Below are positions 24,701 to 35,500 of a stretch of DNA of 64,000 nt, one piece after another (the first letter of the stretch is position 1; each line of letters opens with the position of its first letter). The notes below the pieces were generated by a model. It saw only the letters and a list, made by a program, of their open reading frames with translations, ran no database searches and was not told the DNA's origin. The position numbers and the translations under genes are program-made. This DNA is from Xenopus tropicalis (taxonomy: Eukaryota > Chordata > Amphibia > Anura > Pipidae): positions 109,407,429 to 109,471,428 of the forward strand of contig NC_030684.2 in the NCBI RefSeq assembly GCF_000004195.4, in the 5' to 3' direction.

Positions 24701-27700
24701 AGAGTTCTTATTATTAACATTTATATATTGAGCGCCAACATATTCTGCAGCGCTGTACAATAAGTGTTAAACCAAAGATTAACTGCCCAATATGCCTGAG
24801 CTACAATGAAAGGTGATATATGTACTGTCCATATATGTAATATTACTGGCTACCCTCCCCGTGCTTTCGCATTCTAAGGCAGAATGTTCAGAAGCATAAA
24901 CTGACCCATAACTGTCATGGCACTGAGTATCCTAATCTTAATGGAAGATATATAGGGCACACAGTCAGTTGTAGCGCCCCTCATTTACACTATTGATACC
25001 ATTGTGAACACAGAACTGGCACACAGTTATTAAACCCGCTTGTATATCTACATTGGACACAGGGCCAGAAGTAGGTAGGCAGAAGAGGCACGTGCCTAGG
25101 GTGCAACTGCAAGGGCACTGGGCATGTAAATCTTGGCTTAACGGCCCCTACTTTCGGCCAGTCTGAAGTTCTGATTCTGCATGTAAACCAGGATTTGACA
25201 TGCGCGGGGGGGGGGGAAAGACAGACAAAAGACAGTGCGCGCCACCTTATGTGATCCTAGGAGAAGAGCAGGTGGGGGCATTTGCCGTGGGGGCATTTGC
25301 CTTGGGTGCCCCCAACCCTAGGCCCACCACTGATTGGACACTACACAGTATGCAGAATGTAAAAAGAGAGAAATGCACTTGTGCTGTAAAAGGAGCAGCT
25401 GGAAACAAGCTGACTTTTGAAACCTGGACACCCTCCATTATGTTTGGGACAAAAACACATTTTTCTCCTCAGTGCGAATTTTAAAGCAAACAATTCAGAC
25501 TTTAATCTAAAGTTATTTGCATACATTTCAGTTTCACCATGTAGAAATTACAACACTTTTTATACATAGAAATTACAAGTACGCAAGGGACTCCAACCTG
25601 ATCCAATCATTGTCCTGGAGGACCAAAAAAATAGAGTTGGGGGATATGGAATTCTGGTTTTGATAACACTGTAAAAAAGTATCACCATAAGTTATGTTTT
25701 GTGTTAGATGTTGCGTGATGTGCCACAAACTCCTGCCTGCTGGCTCTCCAGATAATGGGCCCAAGGGAACCACTCCAGCTCCCCTTCATAGCTCCTGTCC
25801 AGGAGTTTGCCTCTAAATGACTCCATAGCTCTGACCCAATTTACTTTTGTAATCAGTGTTTGCAAACTGGCAGTTTAACTCTGCTTGTATTGTCAGGCAG
25901 CAGAGAGTTGGTCAAACTGGACATTGCTACTGGACTCCTTGGAGGCTATTTAAACAGCTATTTGGCCAGAGTAATAGCTTCCACAAAAGTCTACAGTTCC
26001 CACGGGCAGGATAGATGCCATAAAAAATTAAAAAACTAGAAAAAAAAAAAAGGATGGAGATGTGTCTGTGTGCCAGGATTTCAAAGAATGATAGTGTATA
26101 TAAGAACTGCAAACCACACAGGGAAAGTGTACACAGGAGAATAGAAACTTGGCATCTCAGTACCTGTTAGACATGGGCACCCTTTTTGCGATTTCATAGA
26201 ACAAGGAACAAATCTCAAACTGTGAGTGAAGATAAATTGTGTTGTAAAAAACTATTAAAATAAAATACTTACAGACTCTCTAAGGTAGCCTTGGCCAGCC
26301 ACATCATACAAGCTTAAACCTATCCTCGTCTGGTGCAGCCACACTACAAAAAAGAAGTTATATGCTATCTGTAGTAATCTGCGAAATGTAATGCAACAGT
26401 ACAATGATACAGCAAGTGGCTCTTTAGCTTACCTTTCCTCATGACATAGTTGAAAAACTGCATTATGGATATTCTGCCATAGGGATCGTTGGGTATAAGC
26501 TTGCTAAACACTTTAGAGGTAAAAAATGTCCTGAAATGAGAAAAAACAGAAAAAAATAGATGATTTTACTTTCTGATATTGCATTGCACTATAATTAATT
26601 ATTCTGCTTTTCAGCAAAGTGCTAACCCCCAGAGGAGATCATGTAAAATAAGACAAGCAGGTTCAATTTTCTGTCTCCAAGACATGCCACATTAGATTGG
26701 GTGCATTTGTACAATATGATCACACAGGTCTCTCTAGTACTTTATGCAGGCATTTTCCTTTGCTGTTTGCTACTTTAAAATCTACCAAGACATTTGAGTG
26801 CAGCTCCAGGGTGCCAAGTCTGCTGGACCCTTTCCAAATGTATATTTAACATCACCCCATATTATTTACATTGTACCAAGAAGGCAATCTATACCCTGCC
26901 ATGACTGCCGAGACTTACTTGCATTTTTCTCCAGCTTTTTCGCCAACAGTCTGGAAGTTTGTGTAGTTGATCATGGCTTCCTCTCCAATTAAAGGCGGAG
27001 ACTGGTGCTTGTCCAGAAGAAACCAGAGATTCTTTGGAAGGAAAATGAGAACTTTAACATATATGCATAGAATATTGTATTGCTAAAATAATGACTCAAA
27101 ACAAAAGCAAATAATGAAGAACAGAAGCAATAAGATTAGTCTGTCCTACCTGTAACTCCTCATTGTCTAAGAGCTCACGGCTTTTCCTTTGTAAAAATAC
27201 AGCCCGGGATTCTTCCCTTAGTTTCTGCTGGAGTACTTCATCTTCTGCAGGGAGCTGTGTGAGAAAGAAAACAGATCTACATGAAGTACTTTATGCATTG
27301 TACGGTCACCTGAAATTTCACCCTCACTGTCCTTTCATAAATATCTATGGAAACAAGTAGGCCTTGAACCAAAATCATTCCAATACTGAACTTTACTGTA
27401 TTTCACCCCTCCCCCAATGTCTTGGGTACTTTCTGAACTTCAGTTCTGCTCAGTGACTGATAATTAAGCCTGTATAGAATATACAGAATTAGGGAAATAC
27501 AATTCAAAGAGTTAATATTGGGTCCAATATATACATACAAATGATTCAACTTGTTAAGATCACAAACTCCTTGTAACTATGATGCTTACCCTATAATAGA
27601 AACGAGGGATATTCTGGGCACTTGAGACCTTCCCACCTCCTTTCCATTCTGTATAATAATTTGTAAAGAGGGACATTTCTTCTTCTTTCATTTCCTGCTC

Positions 27701-28926
27701 ACTTTTTCTGACTGAAAAATACGAAAAAAAACCTTGTTTAATCCAAAATGCTGGCATGTTTCTTTATTTCATGACAATTAATATGCAGCCCTAAAGATAT
27801 ATGTCAGCTATCATTTGATGTAGCAATGCAATAATCAATGTTTAATCTAGGAACAGAATATTAATCCGACAGTTATACAGATCTCAGGTATATCTGGCTC
27901 TAAACATAATCAAACCTAATTATATCTATATAATACACAAAAGCCATGAAACACCTTCTGGTACATTCATATGCAAAGCAACTAGTTCTCTTTAAATCCA
28001 TTTACAATGTAATATGACAAAGGGTAAATTAGTAACTAGACTGCAAACTACACTATTTTCCAATTAAGCATCTAGCATGCACTAGACTAGAACATAATAC
28101 AGGTATGGGACCTGTTTTCCAGAATTCTCAGGACCTGGGTTTTTTTGAAAAGGGGCCTTTATAGCTGGGATCATGTAAAAGGTACTGTTTTATTATTACA
28201 GAGAAAAGAAAAAAACATTTAAAAACATTCAGATGATACATCTTCAGAAGATACTTCTTTCCTGTCTTTCACACTTTCAAATAGGGGTCACTATGCTCCA
28301 CGTGGTTACAAATTTATTGTTATTGTTACTTTTTATTACGTATTTTTCTGTTCAAGCCTGCTCTTATTCATCTTCCACTTTTCAAACCACTGCCTTGTTG
28401 CTACGGTAAATTGGACCCTAGCAACCAGATAGGTACATAAACAAATACAAAAATAAATAAAAATAAAGCACTATTGCAAATCGTCTCAGAATATCGGTCT
28501 ACAATATATTTAACTGGGCATGTAATTCAGTAGGTATTATGTACAATAAATTAGGGGTGCACCAAATCCAGGATTTGGTTCGGGATTCAGCCTTTTTTAG
28601 CAGGATTCGGAATCAGCTAAATTCAAATGCATGAACATAGGTACAAAAATGTTTGTTGCACACAGTGCAAATTAGGGGTTGGATTCAGTGCATCCCTGCA
28701 ATAAATGATGGTATGCTCTAAAGTAAACAAATTCCACATTTACAGTATTTTACCTGTATTCTGCAAATATATATGTATGTATATGCATCTCAGTGTATGT
28801 GTCATAAACAAAAAACAAATTTACAAGAAGCCCCAGAGCTCAACAACAGTAAGAAATAAGGTAGTTTACGGTCTTACCATAACCATCCCTCCGCAGCTTC
28901 TCCTTTAAACTCCTTTTCCAGTCCAT
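18578..28926 (-). CDS. ppp2r3c: PPP2R3C (G5PR), PP2A regulatory subunit B'' gamma, complete coding region
   Basis: It is a regulatory subunit that steers protein phosphatase 2A; the human protein binds PP2A/PP5 and GANP and acts at nucleus and centrosome, and plant TON2/FASS is a relative. Thirteen coding exons on the minus strand (28878-28926, 27590-27711, 27150-27254, 26919-27031, 26433-26530, 26273-26343, 24559-24691, 23701-23756, 23547-23622, 22880-23016, 20190-20327, 19274-19333, 18578-18766) join in phase to 448 codons; human has 453. The protein begins MDWKRSLKEKLRRDGY and ends PPDIDDT. A canonical EF-hand loop DKDHNGMLSKEE is in the 22880-23016 exon, and a weaker one is near DPLRTGKIKIQDI. 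The match to recalled human sequence is high throughout except just after the N terminus. It is head to head with PRORP. Confidence 0.97.
19274..19333 (-). CDS. ppp2r3c: PPP2R3C coding exon 12
   Basis: Exactly 20 codons, AIQEQMKIHGQEAVSFQDVK, phase 0 at both ends. Confidence 0.95.
20190..20327 (-). CDS. ppp2r3c: PPP2R3C coding exon 11
   Basis: 46 codons, DYKTYLDFVLALENRKEPAA through VFSLNFFFR; donor GTAGGA. Confidence 0.95.
20995..21244. mobile_element. TTAA-type MITE in PPP2R3C intron
   Basis: It carries CCTCTATCAAAAGAAACATG and ends TAGCCTTTCCTTCTCCTTTAA. The next TTAA element begins on the same TTAA. A related copy spans about 21700-22097. Confidence 0.5.
21241..22097. mobile_element. 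TTAA-type MITE(s), adjacent to the previous element
   Basis: It starts TTAAAGGACATGTAAACCC. CCTCTATCAAAAGAAACAC recurs at about 21702, and the segment ends ACTTTCCTTCTCCTTTAA. It may be two elements of the same family in a row. Confidence 0.45.
22100..22450. repeat. Interspersed repeat family E, copy 1
   Basis: CAGAGGTCACTGACCCCAGTAG, CCACTGCCTGGTTGCTTGGA and ACCCTAGCAACCAGAT blocks recur at 28255-28500 and, reversed, at 37330-37680. Class not known to me. Confidence 0.5.
22880..23016 (-). CDS. ppp2r3c: PPP2R3C coding exon 10 (EF-hand)
   Basis: It encodes QYLNLDKDHNGMLSKEELSR and onward to CLTYDGEM. The 12-residue loop has D1, D3, N5 and E12 for calcium. Confidence 0.96.
23045..23382 (+). 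mobile_element. Interspersed repeat with a LINE-like C-terminal peptide
   Basis: Frame 23095 onward reads VRAVRLWNALPSDVVMADS then VNAFKRGLDEFLN, resembling the LWN-LP...FKR-LD tail seen in some LINE proteins. The 3' part, GAAGGGTTGAACTTGATGGA and CAACCCTATGTAACTAT, is a very common amphibian repeat. It lies antisense in a PPP2R3C intron. The class is inferred. Confidence 0.4.
23547..23622 (-). CDS. ppp2r3c: PPP2R3C coding exon 9
   Basis: It encodes LRDEDLSKESQESNWFSAPS then ALRVY; donor GTAATA. Confidence 0.95.
23701..23756 (-). CDS. ppp2r3c: PPP2R3C coding exon 8
   Basis: It encodes KIKIQDILACSFLDDLLE after a split Gly codon; donor GTAAGC. Confidence 0.95.
24559..24691 (-). CDS. ppp2r3c: PPP2R3C coding exon 7
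   Basis: It encodes DLENYILELIPTLPQLDG through RKFFFFLDPLRT; donor GTAAGC. Confidence 0.95.
24715..24770. repeat. Short repeat fragment, GCGCCAACATATTC type
   Basis: TATATTGAGCGCCAACATAT and GCAGCGCTGTACAATAA are a recurrent frog repeat motif. A related AGCGCCAATATATT appears at about 58762. Confidence 0.4.
25060..25332. mobile_element. hAT-type MITE with perfect 8-bp duplication
   Basis: ATTGGACA flanks both sides (25052-25059 and 25333-25340). The ends are CAGGGCCAGAAGTAGG and CCTAGGCCCACCACTG. A run of nine or more G follows TGCGC at about 25204. The element lies in a PPP2R3C intron. Confidence 0.7.
26273..26343 (-). CDS. ppp2r3c: PPP2R3C coding exon 6
   Basis: It encodes WLHQTRIGLSLYDVAGQG then YLRES after a split Val codon; donor GTAAGT. 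Confidence 0.95.
26433..26530 (-). CDS. ppp2r3c: PPP2R3C coding exon 5
   Basis: It encodes TFFTSKVFSKLIPNDPYG through QFFNYVMRK; donor GTAAGC. Confidence 0.95.
26919..27031 (-). CDS. ppp2r3c: PPP2R3C coding exon 4
   Basis: It encodes NLWFLLDKHQSPPLIGEEA through GEKAGEKC; donor GTAAGT splits a Lys codon. Confidence 0.95.
27150..27254 (-). CDS. ppp2r3c: PPP2R3C coding exon 3
   Basis: 35 codons, LPAEDEVLQQKLREESRAVF through LLDNEELQ; donor GTAGGA. Confidence 0.95.
27590..27711 (-). CDS. ppp2r3c: PPP2R3C coding exon 2
   Basis: It encodes RKSEQEMKEEEMSLFTNYY through NIPRFYYR. Two AGs lie close together at the acceptor; only the upstream one (TTTTTCAG|TCAG) keeps the frame with exon 1. Confidence 0.93.
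28101..28215. mobile_element. MITE family A fragment
   Basis: ACAGGTATGGGACCTG starts it, and AAAGGTACTGTTTTATTATT matches the interior of the 32679-32998 copy. The 3' half is missing. Confidence 0.55.
28255..28500. repeat. Interspersed repeat family E, copy 2
   Basis: AGGGGTCACTATGCTCC, CCACTGCCTTGTTGCTACGG and ACCCTAGCAACCAGATAG match the 22100-22450 copy. Confidence 0.5.
28552..28698. mobile_element. Short hAT-type MITE with perfect 8-bp duplication
   Basis: CAATAAAT is duplicated at 28544-28551 and 28699-28706. The ends TAGGGGTGCAC and GTGCATCCCTG are inverted repeats with two mismatches. The 147-base interior has GGATTTGGTTCGGGATTC. Longer relatives are at 13771-14066. Confidence 0.75.
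28878..28926 (-). CDS. ppp2r3c: PPP2R3C coding exon 1 (start codon)
   Basis: It encodes MDWKRSLKEKLRRDGY. The ATG reads 28926-28924. The acceptor CTTACAG lies 8 bases upstream, so the exon carries only a short 5'UTR and a separate non-coding exon must precede it. Confidence 0.93.
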
Positions 28927-29232
28927 TGTATGTTCTGTAAGATTCCTTAAAAAAATATACAGAGTAAGCCTATGAAACATATCTAAATATCTAGTGGTTA
29001 TGCAGTAAAATCTTAATCCGAAAGGAAGAAGTGGGTTTATAGCGAAAATGACATAAATTTATGTAACTTCCATAACTTCTGTAAACGCTGACATGACATA
29101 TCTTACAAGTAAGTACTTAAGTAACTTATATAGAAGCTTATGTAACTTATGGGTCAAGCAACAACAATGCAGAGAAGCTTGACAGGGGCAGGCAGGGGCA
29201 AACTCCAACTGACCAACAATGAGTTAAAAAAC

Positions 29233-29660
29233 TTAAAGTGGACCTGTCACCCAGACATAAAAAGCTGTATAATAAAAGCCCTTTTCAAATTAAACATGAA
29301 ACCCAAGGCATAGAGGTGGGGCAGACAGTTACTTTCACTTTCAATTCAGAACTTTTTAGAAGTTACTGCCCTCCTCTCATTCCCCCTCCCTCCTTATCAT
29401 CTAATTGTGTAGCCAGTGCATGGATATGGGCATCAGGTCCCCCATACTGGCACAGAAACAAGATTTTGGCAGGATGCAATGCCTGCTTTGATAACAGTGT
29501 CCACAAAATGGCCCCTGCCTGCTTGCTGCAATTGTGAATTCCAAGGCTGAAGAAAATAAGATTAAAATAATTTATATAGTGTAAGTAAAGTTTATTTTGG
29601 TTGACAAACACAACAGAAAACAATTTGGAATTATTTCTTAACGTGACAGGTCCCCTTTAA
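29233..29660. mobile_element. TTAA-type MITE, GTGACAGGTCC ends
   Basis: TTAAAGTGGACCTGTCACCC at one end and ACGTGACAGGTCCCCTTTAA at the other form the inverted ends and include TTAA duplications. It lies in PPP2R3C intron 1. Confidence 0.75.
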
Positions 29661-30332
29661 GATACATTTCGCTGACCCCCAAGAAACTGACTTATTAGCA
29701 CATTAATTAATGGAACTATTTATATAAACTACATATTATAGAGTAATATCAGCTGTTTATTATGGGATCTATTTACTGAATTATATGAGCTATCAGCTGC
29801 ATTAACTTTTTTAGAAGGGTAATGACTAGTTATTGGGCCCCACACCAGAATAACTGAGCCCCTAAACTCTGGGAACAAGACATTTTCCATGAACATATAT
29901 TGCATTTGCTTATCAGTCCCACAGGGCTTCCAATAGTCCCACCCCAGCAGTTACATGAACTGTTTTCTCTACAGTTATAGCTGCTTTTCAGTAAAATGAT
30001 TGGTGAGTTTATATCATAAAGTAGCTGTGGTTGAAATAAAATGAATTCAATAAGTTCAACGTATTGGCCCAGCAAACCCTACCTACATGCTAGATCACTG
30101 TTTGTGTAGCGCACACAAGGGGGCTTGGCCAAAAATGTTGGTACTCTTTACTTCTGTTCAATGGAGCCCGATATAGATAACTTGTACGGGGCACCCAAAG
30201 TTTCTGATGGTGGCCCTTTGCACCTGTTACACTAATAGTTATAGAGTCAGCCTTTTCCTAGACACCTCCTACATCTGTCAGACTCAACTGATTCTAAAAA
30301 GTAAAGCACCTACTGCCCATTCCAGTAATACT

Positions 30333-30751
30333 TTAAAGGAACAGTAACACCAAAAAATTAAAGAGTTTTAAAGTAAAAGAAATATAATGTACTGTTGCCC
30401 TGCGCTGGTAAAAGTTGTGTGTTTGCTACAGTAACTCTACTATAGTTTATATATAATAAGCTGCTGTGTAGCCCTGGGGGCAGCCATTCAAGCTGGAAAA
30501 AAGGCACAGGTTACATAGCAGATAACGGATAAGCTCTGTAGAATACAATAGTGTTTTATCTGTTATCTGCTATGTGCCTGTGCCTTTTCTCCTTTGAATG
30601 TCTGCCCCCATGGCTACATAGCAGCTTATTTATATAAACCATAGTAGTGTTTCTGAGGCAAACACCCCAGTTGTACCAGCGCAGGGCAGCAGTACATTAT
30701 ATTGGAATTTCTTTTATACACTTGAATTTTTTGGTGTTACTGTTCCTTTGA
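30333..30751. mobile_element. Long-palindrome MITE, GGAACAGTAACACC ends
   Basis: TTAAAGGAACAGTAACACC and GGTGTTACTGTTCCTTTGA are terminal inverted repeats; the inverted repeat continues through AATATAATGTACTGTTGCC and the GATAACGGATAA...TTATCTGTTATC loop area. The 3' TTAA has become TTGA. Confidence 0.75.
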
Positions 30752-31047
30752 AACACTGAATGATCTCTGAAAAGCACTGCCTAATATACAAATAAAGCCT
30801 AACAACAATAATAACAATATAGCAGTAACAAGAAACGGTGCAAAGCTTTAGGCTGATTATTAGTCAGTCCCCTGCTGCAGGTAATATAAATAAAGAGGCC
30901 ACTGTCAGTTCTCATTCCTACCTGCTGTAGATATAAATATGAATTACTGTACTGTAGTAAAGGCTCCCTAATACAGTCTTTTCAGATCTACACCAACAAT
31001 AAAACGCACATATAGAAAAAGAGTAAATAAAGAGAATATACAGATAC

Positions 31048-31160
31048 CAGTCGATTTCTCTTCGGATGGCAGATTCCCTCCAGACTCCAGACTAAAAACT
31101 GCAGGTCGCTGCACTATGCATGGGGAAATTACGAAGCTCTAACTGCCCAAGGGACGACTT
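31048..31160 (-). other. ppp2r3c: PPP2R3C non-coding first exon (5' limit uncertain)
   Basis: Coding exon 1 has an acceptor 8 bases before its ATG, so an upstream 5'UTR exon is needed. The best donor on the minus strand is GACTG|GTATCTG at 31048/31047. The transcription start is not visible, so the outer end is a guess. Confidence 0.45.
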
Positions 31161-31542
31161 CATTTCTATGGCAGGATAGAAAATCAGTTACAGTAGAACT
31201 ATGCCCTCATAACTGTAGCACCACTTTCCCAGGTAACCAGGTAACAAGTGGCTTTGGTAGCTAGAGCCTTCCTCTCCTAGAGTCGCACAATGAGATCATC
31301 GAACCGAACTGTCGCATATACAGTTACATCATTAGACCTGCCAAATTTCACGCTATCAGGTTGCAGGGTGATGTAGCGAGACCGAGGCTTGAAACGCAAA
31401 CATGCGCTTTGATTGGTTGCCTGTCCCGGAAGTTACCAGGGGAAAGCGCATGAGTGACAAAAAGGCATGGTACAGTGTGAATTACTTTTAATGAAGCATG
31501 GGCACTGGGCGCTAACGCGATATAATCATTGTAGCAACTTGC
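31161..31542. promoter_or_regulatory. Bidirectional promoter of PPP2R3C (-) and PRORP (+)
   Basis: The two genes are head to head. Visible motifs are CATGCGC 31401-31407, inverted CCAAT (ATTGG) 31412-31416, an ETS site CCGGAAGT 31426-31433 and GCGCATG 31446-31452. No TATA box is seen. ETS plus CCAAT without TATA is typical of bidirectional housekeeping promoters. Motif function is inferred. Confidence 0.6.
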
Positions 31543-32564
31543 TTGCAACTCAAATGTGTATTTGAGTTTCTGCTTACTATGATGGGGCTCCGAATATTTT
31601 ATCTGACGTTGTGTATAAAGTCTTATGGCAGAAATGTATTAATGTGGCATGGAGTTCCTCCATTAAACTGCCATGAAGGTCGGGAAAGACTTCTCAAAAA
31701 CATTCGGACTATAAGTAAATGTTTGGGTGTTAGGGCTGGTGACAATAACAAGAACTCATTTGCCAGGCAGTCTAAACCTTCCAAAAATAAGTTTGACCGG
31801 AATGGATCTCCTCACTCTATTACAGTCTTCTCTGCAGGAGCAGCAAAGGCAAGATCGGAGGGGATGCAGCACAAAGCAAAAGCCTCCCCTGACTCAGACA
31901 ATATCTCCTCCCAGAAAGAACGGGTACAAATCCCTTTGGGTCCCTTACACGCCAAAGAGTGGAGCAAACTGAAAGAAGAGTCTGGAAGAATCCACGGTTT
32001 CGAAGATTATATGATGGCGCAAATGATATCCACAAACAGCAACATTAATGTTGCCAAGTCCCTTTTGGTATTTGCAGCCAAGGAGCAAAGCGGCATCTCT
32101 TACAAACTGCTGCTGAAATACTTAGCCTTATGCGTCAGGCAGAACCAGGCTGCTGAAGTGTGTGATGTTTATAATATAATGAAAAATAAATTCAAGGCAT
32201 TTGACACAGGAGCTTATTCATTGTTTATCAAAGGCTTTAGTCTAACCGATCGCTGGAGAGATTCAATATCAATGCTGGAAACACTTAAGAAAACTATTAC
32301 TCCTTCCCCCAAGAATTATGGGTACTGTATTCAGGGCGCTATATATCACAAAGATGATAAGCTGGCATGGGCTTTGTATAATGAAATGCTTGAAGCTGAT
32401 CTCACTCCCTGTGAAGATGCCATACAGTCTCTATTCAATGCTGACCCTGCCTTACAGGATGAGACCTTTAGAAATAAACTCTTTGGTGTCTTTGATTATT
32501 TCAGAGACCACCAGATTTATCCAGGGGAACCTCTAATGCAAAGTATAAAGTCTTGGTTTGAAAG
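31543..32564 (+). CDS. prorp: PRORP coding exon 1
   Basis: 340 codons plus two bases, donor GTAAGT. It carries the basic, Arg/Leu-rich leader (MMGLRIFYLTLCIKSYGR), a low-conservation linker and the PPR helices, ending PLMQSIKSWFE. The most likely true start is 31579 or 31582, not 31543. Confidence 0.93.
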
Positions 32565-35500
32565 GTAAGTTTAGCCTTTTGTGAACTCCCCTTACCCCTT
32601 TGTGGCCTTGTTGCGAAGAAAACCATTTGGCATGGGGCACCAGGGATCTACAGCATTATCTGCTGAGCATAGTTATTATACAGGTATGGGACCCATTATC
32701 CAGAATGCTTGTGACCTGGGGTTTTTCGGATAAGGGGTCTTTCCCTAATTTGGATCTCCTACCTTAAGTCTATTTAAACATAAAATAAACCCAATAGGAT
32801 TGTTCTGCCTCCAATAAGGATTAATTATATCTTACTTGGGACCAAGTACAAGGTACTGTCTTATTATTACAGAGAAAAAGGAAATCATTTTCAAAAATCT
32901 GAATACTTTGATTAAAATGAAGTCTGTGGGAGATGTCCTTTCCATAATTCGGAACTTTCTGGATAATGGGTTTCCGGATAAGGGGTCTGATACCTGTATG
33001 ACATATGTAAATAATATCCAGAATACACTGCTTTTGAGGGAGCGATGCCCATGATACAAGCTGCCCATAATGCACTATGTCCAACATGATTATAAGAACC
33101 CCTTTTTAGCATTCCTTTAACAGTTTAAAAAGCTAGAGCAGACACTGGGAAATGTTTGTGCATCATGACAACATTCAAAAAAATGTATTTCTTTAGATAT
33201 GTTGTGAGTGTACAATTTGAATTTTGCTAAATTAAAGAAAACGTATTGTTAAGAAACCTGTATATATTCATTACACATTGATTTTAAAGTTATTTTTAAC
33301 TGTGATTGCTATTGAAAGCAGTCTGTTTCTTACAAATTTCTGCACTCCCTGCTGGTTCTGACACTTAAAGGGACAGTATACCCTCCCTCCTTTTTTCAGC
33401 ATTGGTAAATTGGTACAATGAATAGAGCTTTTGCTAAATATACATTTTACCTGTTTTTTTAAATTAGGAAATACCTAAAATGGAATGAAACTAAATCTGT
33501 TAAACCAGAACAACTAATACATATGCCCATTTTAATAAATATAATAATATATAAATATAGCTTTGTTTTATTTCTAGTATCCCAAATGAAAGCTGGAGGG
33601 GCCATTTAAGTACAGTGTCTGAAAAGTAAGTATATCTAAAGTCCATTGCCTGCTTTCTTATTTATGATATTGCTGCTGACATCTCATTTTCTCATTCATT
33701 ACTAGCCCAAGCCATAGGGTGAGTTTGGCTGGGAAAGAAATATATATTTCCATAAAAAGCACCAGCTATAGATAATTCTGCGGCAAGCAAAATAGCACTG
33801 GGGGGCAATATGTTAGGCACCCCCCAGTGAATCCAGTCGCACAGAGTGCCATCACCATCTTAACTTATCTCCAGGTGTTTCAGGCTTGGGCATTTACATG
33901 CTCAGTACAGTAGAATTTGACAGTTTTTAAATATACTCTACTGCACATGTGACAGTCAGCACTAGGGATGTCTGGGAAAGGTAAAATAAAATAGCAGTCA
34001 GGGCCGCCGCTCCCTATAAGCAGAGTACTCAGTCTGCATAGGGCACCAACTCCCAGGGGGGCACCATCCCAGCTGCTCCAAAAAAAAACCATTTTTATAT
34101 ATCATAACATACCCCCGAACACTGTCCTGTCGGTTTTTATAGCGCATCCCGCTGTCCCGTATAGTTCAATCAATCTATGGGGGCTATTGGGGGCACTTAT
34201 TATGGGGGCATTGTCTATGGGGGCAATTGGGGGCACTGTGTGTGGGGCCCCTATAGTAGGTGTTTTTTTTTATTATTTTATTTTTACTTCCGTAATATTT
34301 GGGGGATGGGGCACAAAAGTAAATTTCTGCTTAGGGCACCCATTTGGCCAGCAGCGGCCCTAATAGCAGTGTTGCACTGTGTTAGTTTCCCACTAATTCT
34401 AATTAATTTCCTTCTACAATTCTGATTTAAATATGGGACTGTTTTGCAATGCACAAAGCTATGCACTAATACATTTCAGTTATTAGAAAATAAGCTATTC
34501 CTGTACAGTACAGTACAGGTTATAGTTTTTATTAAATGTTTGAAATGGAGCTGAATATCAGTAATTTTAATACTTTACCTTTACTCTGTATTTTCGGGAG
34601 ACATTTGTGTGGTTATGTGGCATTTTGTTGCTACTTTTTGGATACGGACATGGGATCCATTATGTGGAAACCCATTATCCAGAAAGGTCTGATTTACAGG
34701 AAGGCCATCTCCCATAAAATCTGTTTTAACAAATAATTCTATAATTATTTTCTTTTTCTCTGTAATTATTAACCAGTGCCTTGTACATGATGATAACTAA
34801 GCTCCATGAATCCATATTGGTGACAAAACAATCCTATTTTAGCAGACTTGTGATCCAAATTACAGAATTATCCCATTTATAAAAGCCCCAAGGTCCTGAG
34901 CATTTTGGATAATAGATCCTATGCCTATAGGACATATAGATTAGCAATGTGTAGGTTAGGCAGGTTTGGACTGATATACCACTAGGAGCAGGTTGCTGCA
35001 GGGCCCCTTCCCACTAACAACATCATCTTACATCCCTTAGCTTTAATTTACATAAAATATTTATCTGAATTCAAACCCATTGCTTTCACACAAGAGAAAT
35101 GCAAAAAGCAGTTTAGCAGTTCACTGTATATATTTGTGTCTATCCTCAGTTATGCTGCATTATACCCAGGCCCCTCTGGTGATAAAATTACTATTACCCT
35201 GCCAGTCTGAACATTGGACACAGGTGTAAAAAAAAAAAAAAAAAAAAATCTTTAACATTTTCAGTTTGGGTTGGGAGAGGGGTGCCTATAAAGCTTACAG
35301 TCAGTTCACTATTATAGGCATTATTTTTAAGTCTCCACCTGTAATTCCTTAATGTGATACTGATACAATTTTTGGGAAATTCCCTCCTCAGGGGCTAATA
35401 TTCAGTGGGCTCAGTTAGACATAGTGTATCTTGGGTTGCTGTCCACATTCTCATATACAAGCAACCAGTATCCTGACTTCCTGTGCGCACACACAAGTCC

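Noticed and set aside
27708..27710. Downstream AG as acceptor for PPP2R3C coding exon 2
   Set aside because: Using it would put the SEQEMKEEE part out of frame with exon 1; the AG four bases upstream keeps phase.
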